Source of the DNA: Episyrphus balteatus
Lineage: Eukaryota > Arthropoda > Insecta > Diptera > Syrphidae
Direction: 5' to 3'
DNA length: 64,000 nucleotides
Assembly: GCF_945859705.1 (NCBI RefSeq)
Contig: NC_079137.1
Span: 39,283,054 to 39,347,053, forward strand
Every line of letters begins with the position of its first letter. Position 1 is the stretch's first letter. The position numbers were made by a program, and so were the translations under genes. Shown here one piece after another: positions 13,081-25,655 of this stretch. The notes below the pieces were generated by a model, which saw only the letters and a list, made by a program, of their open reading frames with translations, was not told where the DNA came from and made no database searches.

Positions 13081-15514
13081 ATCCACATTTATCTATCAAC
13101 ATTTATCTATCCACATTTATCTATCGACATTTATCTAACGACATTTATCTATCGACATTAATCCATCCACATTTATCTATCGACATTTATCTATCCACAT
13201 TTATCGATCCACATTTATCGATCCACATTTATCTTTCCACATTTATCGATCCACATTTATCTATCCTCATTTATCCACATTTATCTATCGACATTTATCT
13301 ATCCACATTTATCTATCCACATTTATCGATCCACATATATCTATCGACATTTATCTATCCACATTTATCTATCCACATTTATCGATCCACATTTATGTAT
13401 CCACATTTATCAATCCACATTTATCTATCGACATTTAACTATCCATATTTATCGATCCACATTTATCAATCCACATTTATCGATCCACATTTATTTATCC
13501 ACATTTATCAATCCACATTTATCGATCCACATTTATCGATCCACATTTAGCTATCCACATTTATCTATCCACATTTATCTATCGACATTTATCTAACGAC
13601 ATTTATCTATCGACATTTATCAATCGACATTTATCTATCCACATTTATCTATCAACATTTATCTATCCACATTTATCTGTCGACATTTAACTATCCACAT
13701 TTATCTATCCACATTTAAATAAATGTCGATGGATAAATGTCGATAGATAAATGTGGATAGATAAATGTCGACAGATAAATGTGGATAGATAAATGTGGAT
13801 AGATAAATGTGGATCGATAATGTGGATAGATAAATGTCGATAGATAAATGTCTCTAGATAAATGTCGATAGATAAATGTATATTGATAAATGTGGATAGA
13901 TAAATGTGGATTGATAAATGTGGATAGATAAATGTGGATCGATAAATGTGGATAGATAAATGTGGGTTGATAAATGTGGATCGATAAATGTGGATCGATA
14001 AATGTGGATAGATAAATGTGGATCGATAAATGTGGATAGAAAAATGTCGATAGATAAATCCACATTTATCGATCCAGATTTATCGATCCACATTTATCTA
14101 CCGACTTTTATCTATCCACATTTATCTATCGACATTTATGTATCCACATTTATCAACCCACATTTATCGATCCACATTTATCGATCCACATTTATCTATC
14201 CACATTTATCGATCCACACTTATCTATCCTCATTTATCCACATTTATCTATCGACATTTATCTATCCACATTTATCTATCCACATTTATCGATCCACATA
14301 TATCTATCGACATTTATCTATCCACATTTATCTATCCACATTTATCGATCCACATTTATGTATCCACATTTATCAATCCACATTTATCTATCGACATTTA
14401 TCTATCCACATTTATCAATCGACAGTTATCTGTCCACATATATATATCCACATTTATCTATCCACATTTATCTATCGACATTTATCTGTCGACATTTATC
14501 TATCGACATTTATCTATCCACATTTATCTATCGACATTTATCCATCGACATTTATTTAAATGTGGATAGATAAATGTGGATAGATAAATGTCGACAGATA
14601 AATGTGGATAGATAAATGTGGATACATTTATCTATCCACATTTATCGATCCACATTTATCTATCCACATTTATCTATCCACATTTATCTATCGACATTTA
14701 TCTATCCACATTTATCTATCGACATTTATCTATCGACATTTATCTAACGACATTTATCTATCAACATTTATCTACCCACATTTATCTTTCCACATTTATC
14801 GATCCACATTTATCTATCCACATTTATCTATCGACATTTATCTAACGACATTTATCTATCAACATTTATCTACCCACATTTATCTATCCACATTTATCGA
14901 TCCACATTTATCTATCCACATTTATCTATCGACATTTATCTATCGACATTTATCTATCGACATTTATCTATCGACATTAATCCATCCACATTTATCTATC
15001 GACATTTATCTATCCACATTTATCTATCCACATTTATCGATCCACATATATCTATCGACATTTATCTATCCACATTTATCTATCCACATTTATCGATCCA
15101 CATTTATGTATCCACATTTATCAATCCACATTTATCTATCGACATTTATCTATCCACATTTATCTTTCCACATTTATCGATCCACATTTATCTATCCTCA
15201 TTTATCCACATTTATCTATCGACATTTATCTATCCACATTTATCTATCCACATTTATCGATCCACATATATCTATCGACATTTATCTATCCACATTTATC
15301 TATCCACATTTATCGATCCACATTTATTTATCCACATTTATCAATCCACATTTATCGATCCACATTTATCGATCCACATTTATCTATCAACATTTATCTA
15401 TCCACATTTATCTATCGACATTTATCTAACGACATTTATCTATCAACATTTATCTACCCACATTTATATATCCACATTTATCGATCCACATTTATCTATC
15501 CACATTTATCTATC
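13081..15514 (+). repeat. First copy of a 2.4-kb higher-order segment in the satellite
   Basis: Every variant unit and orientation switch in this interval reappears 2906 bases downstream (15987-18420). In the stretches I compared base by base I found no differences. Left limits are fuzzy because one-base mismatches begin near 13075; the right limit is a clear change at 15515 versus 18421. Confidence 0.85.
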
Positions 15515-15986
15515 CACATTTATCAATCCACATTTATCTATCCACATTTATCAATCCCCATTTATCTATCCACATTTAACGATCCACATTTATCAATCCA
15601 CATTTAGCTATCCACATTTATCTATCCACATTTATCTATCGACATTTATCTAACGACATTTATCTATCAACATTTATCTACCCACATTTATCTATCCACA
15701 TTTATCGATCCACATTTATCGATCCACATTTATCGATCCACATTTATCTATCCACATTTATCAATCCACATTTATCTATCCACATTTATCAATCCACATT
15801 TATCTATCGACATTTATCTAGAGACATTTATCTAGAGACATTTATCTATCGACATTTATCTATCCACATTATCGATCCACATTTATCTATCCACATTTAT
15901 CTATCCACATTTATCTGTCGACATTTATCTATCCACATTTATCTATCCACATTTATCGATCCACATTTATCTATCCACATTTATCG

Positions 15987-18420
15987 ATCCACATTTATCT
16001 ATCAACATTTATCTATCCACATTTATCTATCGACATTTATCTAACGACATTTATCTATCGACATTAATCCATCCACATTTATCTATCGACATTTATCTAT
16101 CCACATTTATCGATCCACATTTATCGATCCACATTTATCTTTCCACATTTATCGATCCACATTTATCTATCCTCATTTATCCACATTTATCTATCGACAT
16201 TTATCTATCCACATTTATCTATCCACATTTATCGATCCACATATATCTATCGACATTTATCTATCCACATTTATCTATCCACATTTATCGATCCACATTT
16301 ATGTATCCACATTTATCAATCCACATTTATCTATCGACATTTAACTATCCATATTTATCGATCCACATTTATCAATCCACATTTATCGATCCACATTTAT
16401 TTATCCACATTTATCAATCCACATTTATCGATCCACATTTATCGATCCACATTTAGCTATCCACATTTATCTATCCACATTTATCTATCGACATTTATCT
16501 AACGACATTTATCTATCGACATTTATCAATCGACATTTATCTATCCACATTTATCTATCAACATTTATCTATCCACATTTATCTGTCGACATTTAACTAT
16601 CCACATTTATCTATCCACATTTAAATAAATGTCGATGGATAAATGTCGATAGATAAATGTGGATAGATAAATGTCGACAGATAAATGTGGATAGATAAAT
16701 GTGGATAGATAAATGTGGATCGATAATGTGGATAGATAAATGTCGATAGATAAATGTCTCTAGATAAATGTCGATAGATAAATGTATATTGATAAATGTG
16801 GATAGATAAATGTGGATTGATAAATGTGGATAGATAAATGTGGATCGATAAATGTGGATAGATAAATGTGGGTTGATAAATGTGGATCGATAAATGTGGA
16901 TCGATAAATGTGGATAGATAAATGTGGATCGATAAATGTGGATAGAAAAATGTCGATAGATAAATCCACATTTATCGATCCAGATTTATCGATCCACATT
17001 TATCTACCGACTTTTATCTATCCACATTTATCTATCGACATTTATGTATCCACATTTATCAACCCACATTTATCGATCCACATTTATCGATCCACATTTA
17101 TCTATCCACATTTATCGATCCACACTTATCTATCCTCATTTATCCACATTTATCTATCGACATTTATCTATCCACATTTATCTATCCACATTTATCGATC
17201 CACATATATCTATCGACATTTATCTATCCACATTTATCTATCCACATTTATCGATCCACATTTATGTATCCACATTTATCAATCCACATTTATCTATCGA
17301 CATTTATCTATCCACATTTATCAATCGACAGTTATCTGTCCACATATATATATCCACATTTATCTATCCACATTTATCTATCGACATTTATCTGTCGACA
17401 TTTATCTATCGACATTTATCTATCCACATTTATCTATCGACATTTATCCATCGACATTTATTTAAATGTGGATAGATAAATGTGGATAGATAAATGTCGA
17501 CAGATAAATGTGGATAGATAAATGTGGATACATTTATCTATCCACATTTATCGATCCACATTTATCTATCCACATTTATCTATCCACATTTATCTATCGA
17601 CATTTATCTATCCACATTTATCTATCGACATTTATCTATCGACATTTATCTAACGACATTTATCTATCAACATTTATCTACCCACATTTATCTTTCCACA
17701 TTTATCGATCCACATTTATCTATCCACATTTATCTATCGACATTTATCTAACGACATTTATCTATCAACATTTATCTACCCACATTTATCTATCCACATT
17801 TATCGATCCACATTTATCTATCCACATTTATCTATCGACATTTATCTATCGACATTTATCTATCGACATTTATCTATCGACATTAATCCATCCACATTTA
17901 TCTATCGACATTTATCTATCCACATTTATCTATCCACATTTATCGATCCACATATATCTATCGACATTTATCTATCCACATTTATCTATCCACATTTATC
18001 GATCCACATTTATGTATCCACATTTATCAATCCACATTTATCTATCGACATTTATCTATCCACATTTATCTTTCCACATTTATCGATCCACATTTATCTA
18101 TCCTCATTTATCCACATTTATCTATCGACATTTATCTATCCACATTTATCTATCCACATTTATCGATCCACATATATCTATCGACATTTATCTATCCACA
18201 TTTATCTATCCACATTTATCGATCCACATTTATTTATCCACATTTATCAATCCACATTTATCGATCCACATTTATCGATCCACATTTATCTATCAACATT
18301 TATCTATCCACATTTATCTATCGACATTTATCTAACGACATTTATCTATCAACATTTATCTACCCACATTTATATATCCACATTTATCGATCCACATTTA
18401 TCTATCCACATTTATCTATC
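15987..18420 (+). repeat. Second copy of the 2.4-kb higher-order segment
   Basis: Offset exactly 2906 bases from the first copy, separated from it by about 470 bases of satellite. Open frames within the two copies are the same length and sequence. A third, diverged partial copy follows at about 18440-19000. This points to a recent unequal exchange or replication-based duplication. Confidence 0.85.
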
Positions 18421-21400
18421 GACATTTATCTATCGACATTTATCTATCGACATTTATCTATCGACATTAATCCATCCACATTTATCTATCGACATTTATC
18501 TATCCACATTTATCGATCCACATTAATCGATCCACATTTATCTTTCCACATTTATCGATCCACATTTATCTATCCTCATTTATCCACATTTATCTATCGA
18601 CATTTATCTATCCACATTTATCGATCCACATATATCTATCGACATTTATCTATCCACATTTATCTATCCACATTTATCGATCCACATTTATGTATCCACA
18701 TTTATCAATCCACATTTATCTATCGACATTTAACTATCCATATTTATCGATCCACATTTATCTATCCACATTTATCGATCCACATTTATTTATCCACATT
18801 TATCAATCCACATTTATCGATCCACATTTATCGATCCACATTTAGCTATCCACATTTATCTATCCACATTTATCTATCGACATTTATCTAACGACATTTA
18901 TCTATCAACATTTATCTACCCACATTTATCTATCCACATTTATCGATCCACATTTATCGATCCACATTTATCTATCCAAATTTATCTATCGACATTTATC
19001 TATCCACATTTATCGATCCAAATTTATCTATCCACATTTATCAACACACATTTATCGATCCACATTTATCGATCCACATTTATGTGGATAGATAAATATC
19101 GATAGATAAATGTGGATAGATAAATGTGGATAGATAAATGTCGATAGATAAATGTCGATAGATAAATGTCGATAGATAAATGTGGATAGATAAATGTGGA
19201 TAGATATATGTGGATAGATAAATGTCGATGGATAAATGTCGATAGATAAATGTGGATAGATAAATGTCGATAGATAAATGTCGACACATAAATGTCGATA
19301 GATAAATGTGGATAGATATATGTGGACAGATAACTGTCGATTGATAAATGTGGATAGATAAATGTCGACAGATAAATGTGGATAGATAAATGTGGATAGA
19401 TAAATGTGGATAGATAAATGTGGATAGATAAATGTGGATCGATAAATGTGGATAGATAAATGTCGATTGATAAATGTCGATAGATAAATGTCGATAGATA
19501 AATGTGGATAGATAAATGTGGATAGATATATGTGGACAGATAACTGTCGATTGTAAATGTGGATAGATAAATGTGGATAGTTAAATGTCGACAGATAAAT
19601 GTGGATAGATAAATGTGGATAGATAAATGTGGATAGATAAATGTGGATAGATAAATGTCGATAGATAAATGTGGATAGATAAATGTCGACAGATAAATGT
19701 GGATAGATAAATGTGGATAGATAAATGTGGATAGATAAATGTCGATTGATAAATGTTGATAGATAAATGTCGATAGATAAATGTGGATAGATAAATGTCG
19801 ATAGATAAATGTCGATTGATAAATGTCGATAGATACATGTCGATAGATAAATGTGGATAGATAAATGTGGATAGATATATGTGGACAGATAACTGATAGA
19901 TAAATGTCGATAGATAAATCCACATTTATCGATCCAGATTTATCGATCCACATTTATCTACCGACTTTTATCTATCCACATTTATCTATCGACATTTATG
20001 TATCCACATTTATCAACCCACATTTATCGATCCACATTTATCGATCCACATTTAATTATCCACATTTATCTTTCCACATTTATCGATCCACATTTATCTA
20101 TCCTCATTTATCCACATTTATCTATCGACATTTATCTATCCACATTTATCTATCCACATTTATCTATCCACATTTATCGATCCACATTTATCTATCCACA
20201 TTTATCGATCCACATTTATTTATCCACATTTATCAATCCACATTTATCGATCCACATTTATCTATCCACATTTATCTATCCACATTTATCTATCGACATT
20301 TATCTATCGACATTTATCTAACGACATTTATCTATCAACATTTATCTACCCACATTTATCTTTCCACATTTATCTTTCCACATTTATCGATCCACATTTA
20401 TCTATCCTCATTTATCTATCGACATTTATCTATCGACATTTATCTATCGACATTAATCCATCCACATTTATCTATCGACATTTATCTTTCCACATTTATC
20501 GATCCACATTTATCGATCCACATTTATCTTTCCACATTTATCGATCCACATTTATCTATCCTCATTTATCCACATTTATCTATCGACATTTATCTATCCA
20601 CATTTATCTATCCACATTTATCGATCCACATATATCTATCGACATTTATCTATCCACATTTATCTATCCACATTTATCGATCCACATTTATGTATCCACA
20701 TTTATCAATCCACATTTATCTATCGACATTTATCTATCCACATTTATCTATCCACATTTATCTATCCACATTTATCGATCCACATTTATTTATCCACATT
20801 TATCAATCCACATTTATCGATCCACATTTATCGATCCACATTTATCTATCCACATTTATCTATCCACATTTATCTATCGACATTTATCTAACGACATTTA
20901 TCTATCAACATTTATCTACCCACATTTATCTATCCACATTTATCGATCCACATTTATCGATCCACATTTATCTATCCAAATTTATCTATCGACATTTATC
21001 TATCCACATTTATCGATCCACATTTATCTATCCACATTTATCAACCCACATTTATCGATCCACATTTATGTGGATAGATAAATATCGATAGATTAATGTG
21101 GATAGATAAATGTGGATAGATATATATGGGGATAGATAAATGTCGATGGATAAATGTCGATTGATAAATGTCGATAGATAAATGTCGATTGATAAATGTC
21201 GATAGATAAATGTCGATAGATAAATGTCGATAGATAAATGTGGATAGATAAATGTGGATAGATATATGTGGATAGATAAATGTCGATGGATAAATGTCGA
21301 TAGATAAATGTCGATAGATAAATGTCGATAGATAAATGTGGATAGATAGATAAATGTCGATAGATAAATGTCGATTGATAAATGTGGATAGATAAATTTT

Positions 21401-21464
21401 AATAGATATATATGGATAGATAAATGTCGATAGAAAAATATCGATAGATAAATGTTCATAGATC

Positions 21465-21528
21465 AATTTTCATAAAATATTATAGAGCACTTCTGATTAT
21501 CGTAGAACCTTGAAATTTGGTAGAATGT
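21465..21528 (+). repeat. Right copy of 64-bp perfect direct repeat bordering the satellite
   Basis: Identical to 10063-10126. After it the sequence continues as unique DNA (TAGAGCTGGTTG), unlike the left copy, which runs straight into satellite units. Confidence 0.95.
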
Positions 21529-21580
21529 TAGAGCTGGTTGTTTATTCAAATTAAAAAATTTGAAATTTGAGAATTTCAGC

Positions 21581-22010
21581 CAGGGGGCGTGGCAACTGCC
21601 TATTTCCGGTGAATTTTCATCAAATATTATAGAGCATTTCTAACTTTCGTTTTTTAGTAAGATATGTTGTTTTGACCAAACTATTTTTCGTTCAAGAATA
21701 AGATTATTTCGAGTTGTGTCCTATATTTTTTTTAAAGAATTTTAATTTTTCGAACGAAGGAACTTAGTTGTGCTGTTTTGACCAAACACTTATTTAAAAG
21801 TATAAACATTTTTGATTGGTCAAAACAGCACAAGTTGGAGTTATGCCATTATGATCAAATATAATTTTAGAAAAAAGGAGTTAAGTGTGGTTAGGACCAT
21901 TGAATATCTTTGGAACTAGTTTACTTAGAGTTATGCAGTTAAGACCAAACGAAAATAGATTTTCGAAAAAAATGAACTTATGCTGTTAATACCAAACTCC
22001 ATAGATTTCT
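21581..22010 (+). repeat. Further GGGGGCGTGGCA unit and degenerate TGCTGTTTTGACCAAAC repeats
   Basis: CAGGGGGCGTGGCA followed by ATTTCCGGTGAATTTTCATC at 21581-21640 is a diverged copy of the unit at 10032. From 21660 to 22000 the phrase TGTTTTGACCAAAC recurs in degraded form about seven times (near 21664, 21770, 21932 and 21977 forward; near 21815 inverted), at irregular spacings of about 45-105 bases. This resembles the reiterated internal words seen in the MITEs of this window. Function unknown. Confidence 0.6.
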
Positions 22011-23010
22011 ATTAGAAAACCGTTTTTTTTTTCTTTCTTTTGTATAGAGACAAGATTTACATCAAAATGTAATTTTAGGAATATTGAGGACTTATTGCTT
22101 CTTTTAATTGGTGATTCAATTTTGCTTTTGAGTTGAAGAAGAAGAGACCGGAAAAAACCAAGGGGCTCCCCCTGCTAAATACAGGAAGATATATAAAAAA
22201 TTGGAAATATTTTTGTTGATGTTTGCTTTTCTCTATTAGATACTTATCAATCATTTAATTTTTTTTTACGAAATAACTGATAAATTATTCGCATGTTTGT
22301 TTGAGCAAAATTTTTGATTTAAAACGGGTTTTTAAAGTTTGGTGGATTGTAAATCCGTCCGTATTTTGAAACATCGATGAATCCGCAAAATGTGTTCGAA
22401 TACGGAATTTCGAACAGCGAAAATTCGAAAATTCCACTGAAGAAAATGGTCCTTTTTAATCATTAAATTGGCGGCGGAAAACAGAAATGTTCTTAAGTCC
22501 TAAGTAACAAAGTGTCCAAATTTCTAGAAAGTGTAAAAAATCATTTTATATAAATTGCGAGCGTAAGCGAGCAAAGAATTTTTTTAAGGGAAGTAAAGTT
22601 TACCCATTCTTAACCTTTACAAAAACTTATTTCATACAATTTTAAATTCCTATACAAAATTGAAAAATAGAAAAAAGAAAAAAAAAAAAACAGTTTTTAT
22701 CACTGAGATTTTATATTTTAAATTTAATTGGGAATTTTAAAAGCAAAATTTTATATAATCCAAGTTGCTGGGCAAACTAATTATCTGCTTCAGTTGAGAA
22801 AAAAAAAAACAAACAATAATCTTAAATTGTTTAATTTATTTTTTCTTTCCTACTTTTGCAAAAAGTGGCCAATGTACATATGCTTCGACTCATCTCGATG
22901 GAATTATAGAAATCGAGTGGAAACAAGCCAATTTCAATTATTTGATTGTTTTGAATAAAGAGAAGAGACATGGTTTTTCGGATTTTATTATTTCTGAGAC
23001 ATTTTCATTT
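22011..23010. other. Right interior of the hAT-like element, no gene seen
   Basis: AT-rich DNA with A runs near 22680 and 22800. A 76-codon open frame at 22728-22958 has no recognised similarity. The last 75 bases before 23084 are markedly GC-rich (GGGGGGCCCC, GTGTGCGGGGGCACAC), which is typical of the subterminal zone of this type of element. Confidence 0.55.
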
Positions 23011-23092
23011 TGCGACCGGGGGGCCCCTCTAAGAGCGGGGCCGTGTGCGGGGGCACACTCCGCACACCCCTTCCGCCGCCTCTGGTTGGTGG

Positions 23093-24530
23093 TATCTTTT
23101 CTGATTTATCCCCGCAATATTGATTCAAAAGAATTCAAAGGAAGGGATCAGAATAAAGATTGATTGCAAACATTTCCTCAGAAATCCATTAAAAATGTTG
23201 TCTGACCTAATTAGATAAGATAAAGGATGTTATTTCCAAAGTGCAATTAAATATTTTATAACGTTCACGTTCGTTATAAGAAAATTGGGTCATTTTAATA
23301 ATAATTCTTTTAAAGTTTGAATTCTAACCTCAAAAATATTGGCTTTTGTGAATAATAGATTCGAATTTATACATAAGTGCGATAAAACATAGGTACATCT
23401 TACTTCTAAACCAACAAAAATGCTGATCCTTAAATTAACTTAGTTACACGTGAGCTGTTTCCAAGCATTTTTTTTAAGTTAAGCATTTAGATGTATGTTT
23501 TGTTGCTACTGATTTTTAGTTTAAATCAAAATTAGGCTAAATTGGGACCCATTAAAGAGGGCCATTGAGAAAATTACCAAAAATGATTTTTTTTTTTTCA
23601 AATTTTTATCTTTGTAGATATACGAGTACAAAATTTCGTTGATAAAATAAAATTAATAAAACTTGAATTTTGTAATCCAAATTTTTACCAAATTGGTGTA
23701 TGATATTTCAGGTATAGTTATTTTAGGTATATAAAGAAAGAAATAATTTCAAAAACCTTTCAAAGACTCAAAAAAAAAAAAAATTTCATTTTTAAAAATG
23801 TTGGGATGGTTTCTACGAAAATTTTAGTTACATATGACACAACGCCAAAAAATTTTAAATTAAATACTTTGAATGTAGGTATATTACATTTCATCCAATA
23901 CAAGATTTATTGAAATTAATATTTTGTTTTTTATGTATTTTTTTTATTAGAAAGAATTTGTTAATTGTTACAAAAAAAAAATTTTTTTTACACAAAATAA
24001 GGTAATTTTTTAGGGAACGGTAACACTGAAACCATGTACAGTAAATGTTATTTCATTTAAAAATTGTTGCTGCTGTCATTAACCCAATTCAATACAAAAT
24101 TTTAAAGAAGAAGATGTGTGTTTAATTTCAATTCTTACAAAGATAAATAATATAAAGTTAGGTGCCTAGGAATTAGTTTTTACTTAATTTTTTTTAACTA
24201 TTTTGATTATACATTTTAATGTTTTTTAATAGAAAAATATTTGAAACTAATAAACAAATTTATTTTGCATGCCTACTTTCAAAGGTGGTCTTAAAAACTA
24301 CAACAAAATTTTTACCCGTGAATGTTTTTTGCAATAGTTTGATTTGCGATCTTCTGCTAACTTTGGTACAGTTTATGTGACCCAGTAACCTTGTCAACGT
24401 TGTCAATTCTGTGTCAAATTTGGTAGTTTAGATTTTTGGTTTATATTTATAATAATAATCATTTTTATCAAAAAACAAAACCGACGGTCTGCACTGACTT
24501 AAGGTTCATACAATTTCCATTAATTGAAGT
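23093..24530. other. AT-rich non-coding DNA, no gene seen
   Basis: Very AT-rich with homopolymer runs near 23590, 23770 and 23970. No TIRs, tandem arrays or protein similarity were recognised. Confidence 0.5.
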
Positions 24531-24540
24531 ACATACCTAC

Positions 24541-25054
24541 GGGTTGGGGTCGAAATTCTGTATGTTGCAAAATTCTGTATTCAAAATACTGTATGCCAAA
24601 ATACTGTATGTCAAATTTCTGTATGTGCAAAATGCTGTAGGAACAAAATTCTGAAAATCAAAATTCTGTAGGTATAGCAAAATTCTGGTTGGTCAAAATA
24701 CTGTATTTCAAAATTCTGTACATCAAAATTCTGTAAATCAAAATTCTGTAAAAATGCTGTAAAAAAATATCGTTTTGATAATGTAAAAAAGTGCGCGCGC
24801 ACTTTTTTACATTATCAAAACGATATTTTTTTACAGCATTTTTACAGAATTTTGATATACAGTTACAGTATTTTGCCGTACAGAATTTTACAAAACAGAA
24901 TTTTGCATGTCAGTATTTTGTTCATACAGTATTTTGACGTACAGAATTTTGTATTTACAGTATAATGACGTACAGAATTATGGTATTACAGTATTTTGAC
25001 CCCACAGAATTTTGTCGTACAGAATTTTGACAAGCAGAATTATGACCCGCTCCC
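24541..25054. mobile_element. 514-bp palindromic element with 10-bp target duplication, possibly MULE-like
   Basis: The bases ACATACCTAC occur immediately outside both ends (24531-24540 and 25055-25064). Read inward, the ends are GGGTTGGGGTCGAAATTCTG and GGGAGCGGGTCATAATTCTG. The left half is a string of CAAAATTCTGTA-like units of about 14 bases, the right half the inverse (TACAGAATTTTG), meeting in a perfect palindrome at 24737-24856. No coding sequence. A 9-10-bp duplication with GGG termini suggests a Mutator-like element; this is inferred, not shown. Confidence 0.8.
24737..24856. repeat. Perfect 120-bp palindrome without spacer
   Basis: Centre between 24796 and 24797 in GTGCGCGCGCAC. Each 60-base arm is an exact reverse complement of the other, including homopolymer lengths. 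The next base pair outward (24736/24857) mismatches. Perfect loopless palindromes of this length are unstable in replication and cloning, so it is probably young or an assembly feature. Confidence 0.95.
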
Positions 25055-25353
25055 ACATACCTACATATTTTCTCTGTGGGCCAAATGGTTTCCAAAATAA
25101 TGCCTTTAAATTTTGTCAGTTTTATCAAAATCGATTATTTTTTGTTTTTCAATATTGTAGCATTCAAGTAGGTACCCCGGTCAGTTGTGAATTTTTTCCT
25201 TCAAGAAGTGATTTCATTCCAATTTTTGTACATATTGTTTTAAGGGGTTACCATGTATTAATTAGAGATGTAGTCAGATATTTGAATGTTGGTGCCTATT
25301 TTTCTTATTTTATATCAATAAATCAAAATTAACTTCAGGTCATTTTTTTTATA

Positions 25354-25655
25354 AGGCCGTGTGTGAATTGCGTTAAATAGTTAACACCGTGTAAAATTTT
25401 TGCCACTATTGAGGTTAATAAAAAAAATTCAGCTGTATGGATTATTGTTTAAATTTTTGTGTGCCATGATACTCCTTTTTAATAAAAAAAAAAAAAACAA
25501 AACAAAACAAAACCATCTGCAAAAAAAATTTAACTTAAATTTAACCAGGTCCCAGAGCCCAATACATTTTTTACAGCTGAACATTTTTTATTCACCTCAA
25601 TAGTGTCAAAAATTTCACACGGTGTTAACTATTTAACGCAATTCACATACGGCCT
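25354..25655. mobile_element. 302-bp MITE with about 85-bp terminal inverted repeats
   Basis: Left end AGGCCGTGTGTGAATTGCG and right end, read inward, AGGCCGTATGTGAATTGCG. Similarity continues through TTAAATAGTTAACACCGTGT, CACTATTGAGGT and TTCAGCTGTA to about 25438 on the left and 25571 on the right. The short middle is A-rich. Its target duplication is not clear, so I leave the superfamily open. Confidence 0.85.

Larger units (their letters stand above)
10127..21464. repeat. 14-bp satellite array (GATAGATAAATGTG)n, 12 blocks of alternating orientation
   Basis: About 810 copies of a 14-bp unit. Variation is concentrated at a few positions: GTGG or GTCG, and GATAGAT, GATTGAT, GATCGAT or GACAGAT. 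Reading GATAGATAAATGTG as forward, blocks run forward 10127-12166, reverse to 13718, forward to 14060, reverse to 14557, forward to about 14625, reverse to 16624, forward to 16966, reverse to 17463, forward to about 17531, reverse to 19082, forward to 19920, reverse to 21068, forward to 21464. A recognisable junction (ATCCAGATTTATCGATCC, then CTACCGACTTTTATC) recurs at about 12166, 14060, 16966 and 19920, showing higher-order structure. Open frames of up to 713 codons with the repeat YLSTFIYPHLSIHI follow from the 14-bp period and lack of stops, and are not taken as genes. Confidence 0.96.
8918..23084. mobile_element. 14.2-kb hAT-like element carrying an 11.3-kb satellite array
   Basis: The left end begins CAGAGGCGGCGCTAG and the right end, read inward, begins CAGAGGCGGCGGAAGG, an 11-base perfect terminal match. 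Both ends are followed by similar subterminal words (GTGTGC, then GGGGCCCC, then AAAATGAA). The 8 bases outside each end are identical, GTTGGTGG at 8910-8917 and 23085-23092. An 8-bp target duplication with CAG-type termini is the signature of hAT transposons. Apart from the satellite there are about 1.2 kb on the left and 1.6 kb on the right, with no transposase frame, so the element is non-autonomous. I infer that a shorter element inserted and the satellite grew inside it later. A chance pair of ends is possible but the match of termini, subtermini and 8-bp flanks argues against it. Confidence 0.78.

Noticed and set aside
10127..21464. CRISPR-like array
   Set aside because: Units are contiguous 14-mers with no unique spacers, and the surroundings are eukaryotic.
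24541..25054. Reading the central palindrome as a transcription terminator or origin
   Set aside because: It is explained as the centre of a palindromic mobile element with 10-bp flanking repeats; no independent sign of such a role.
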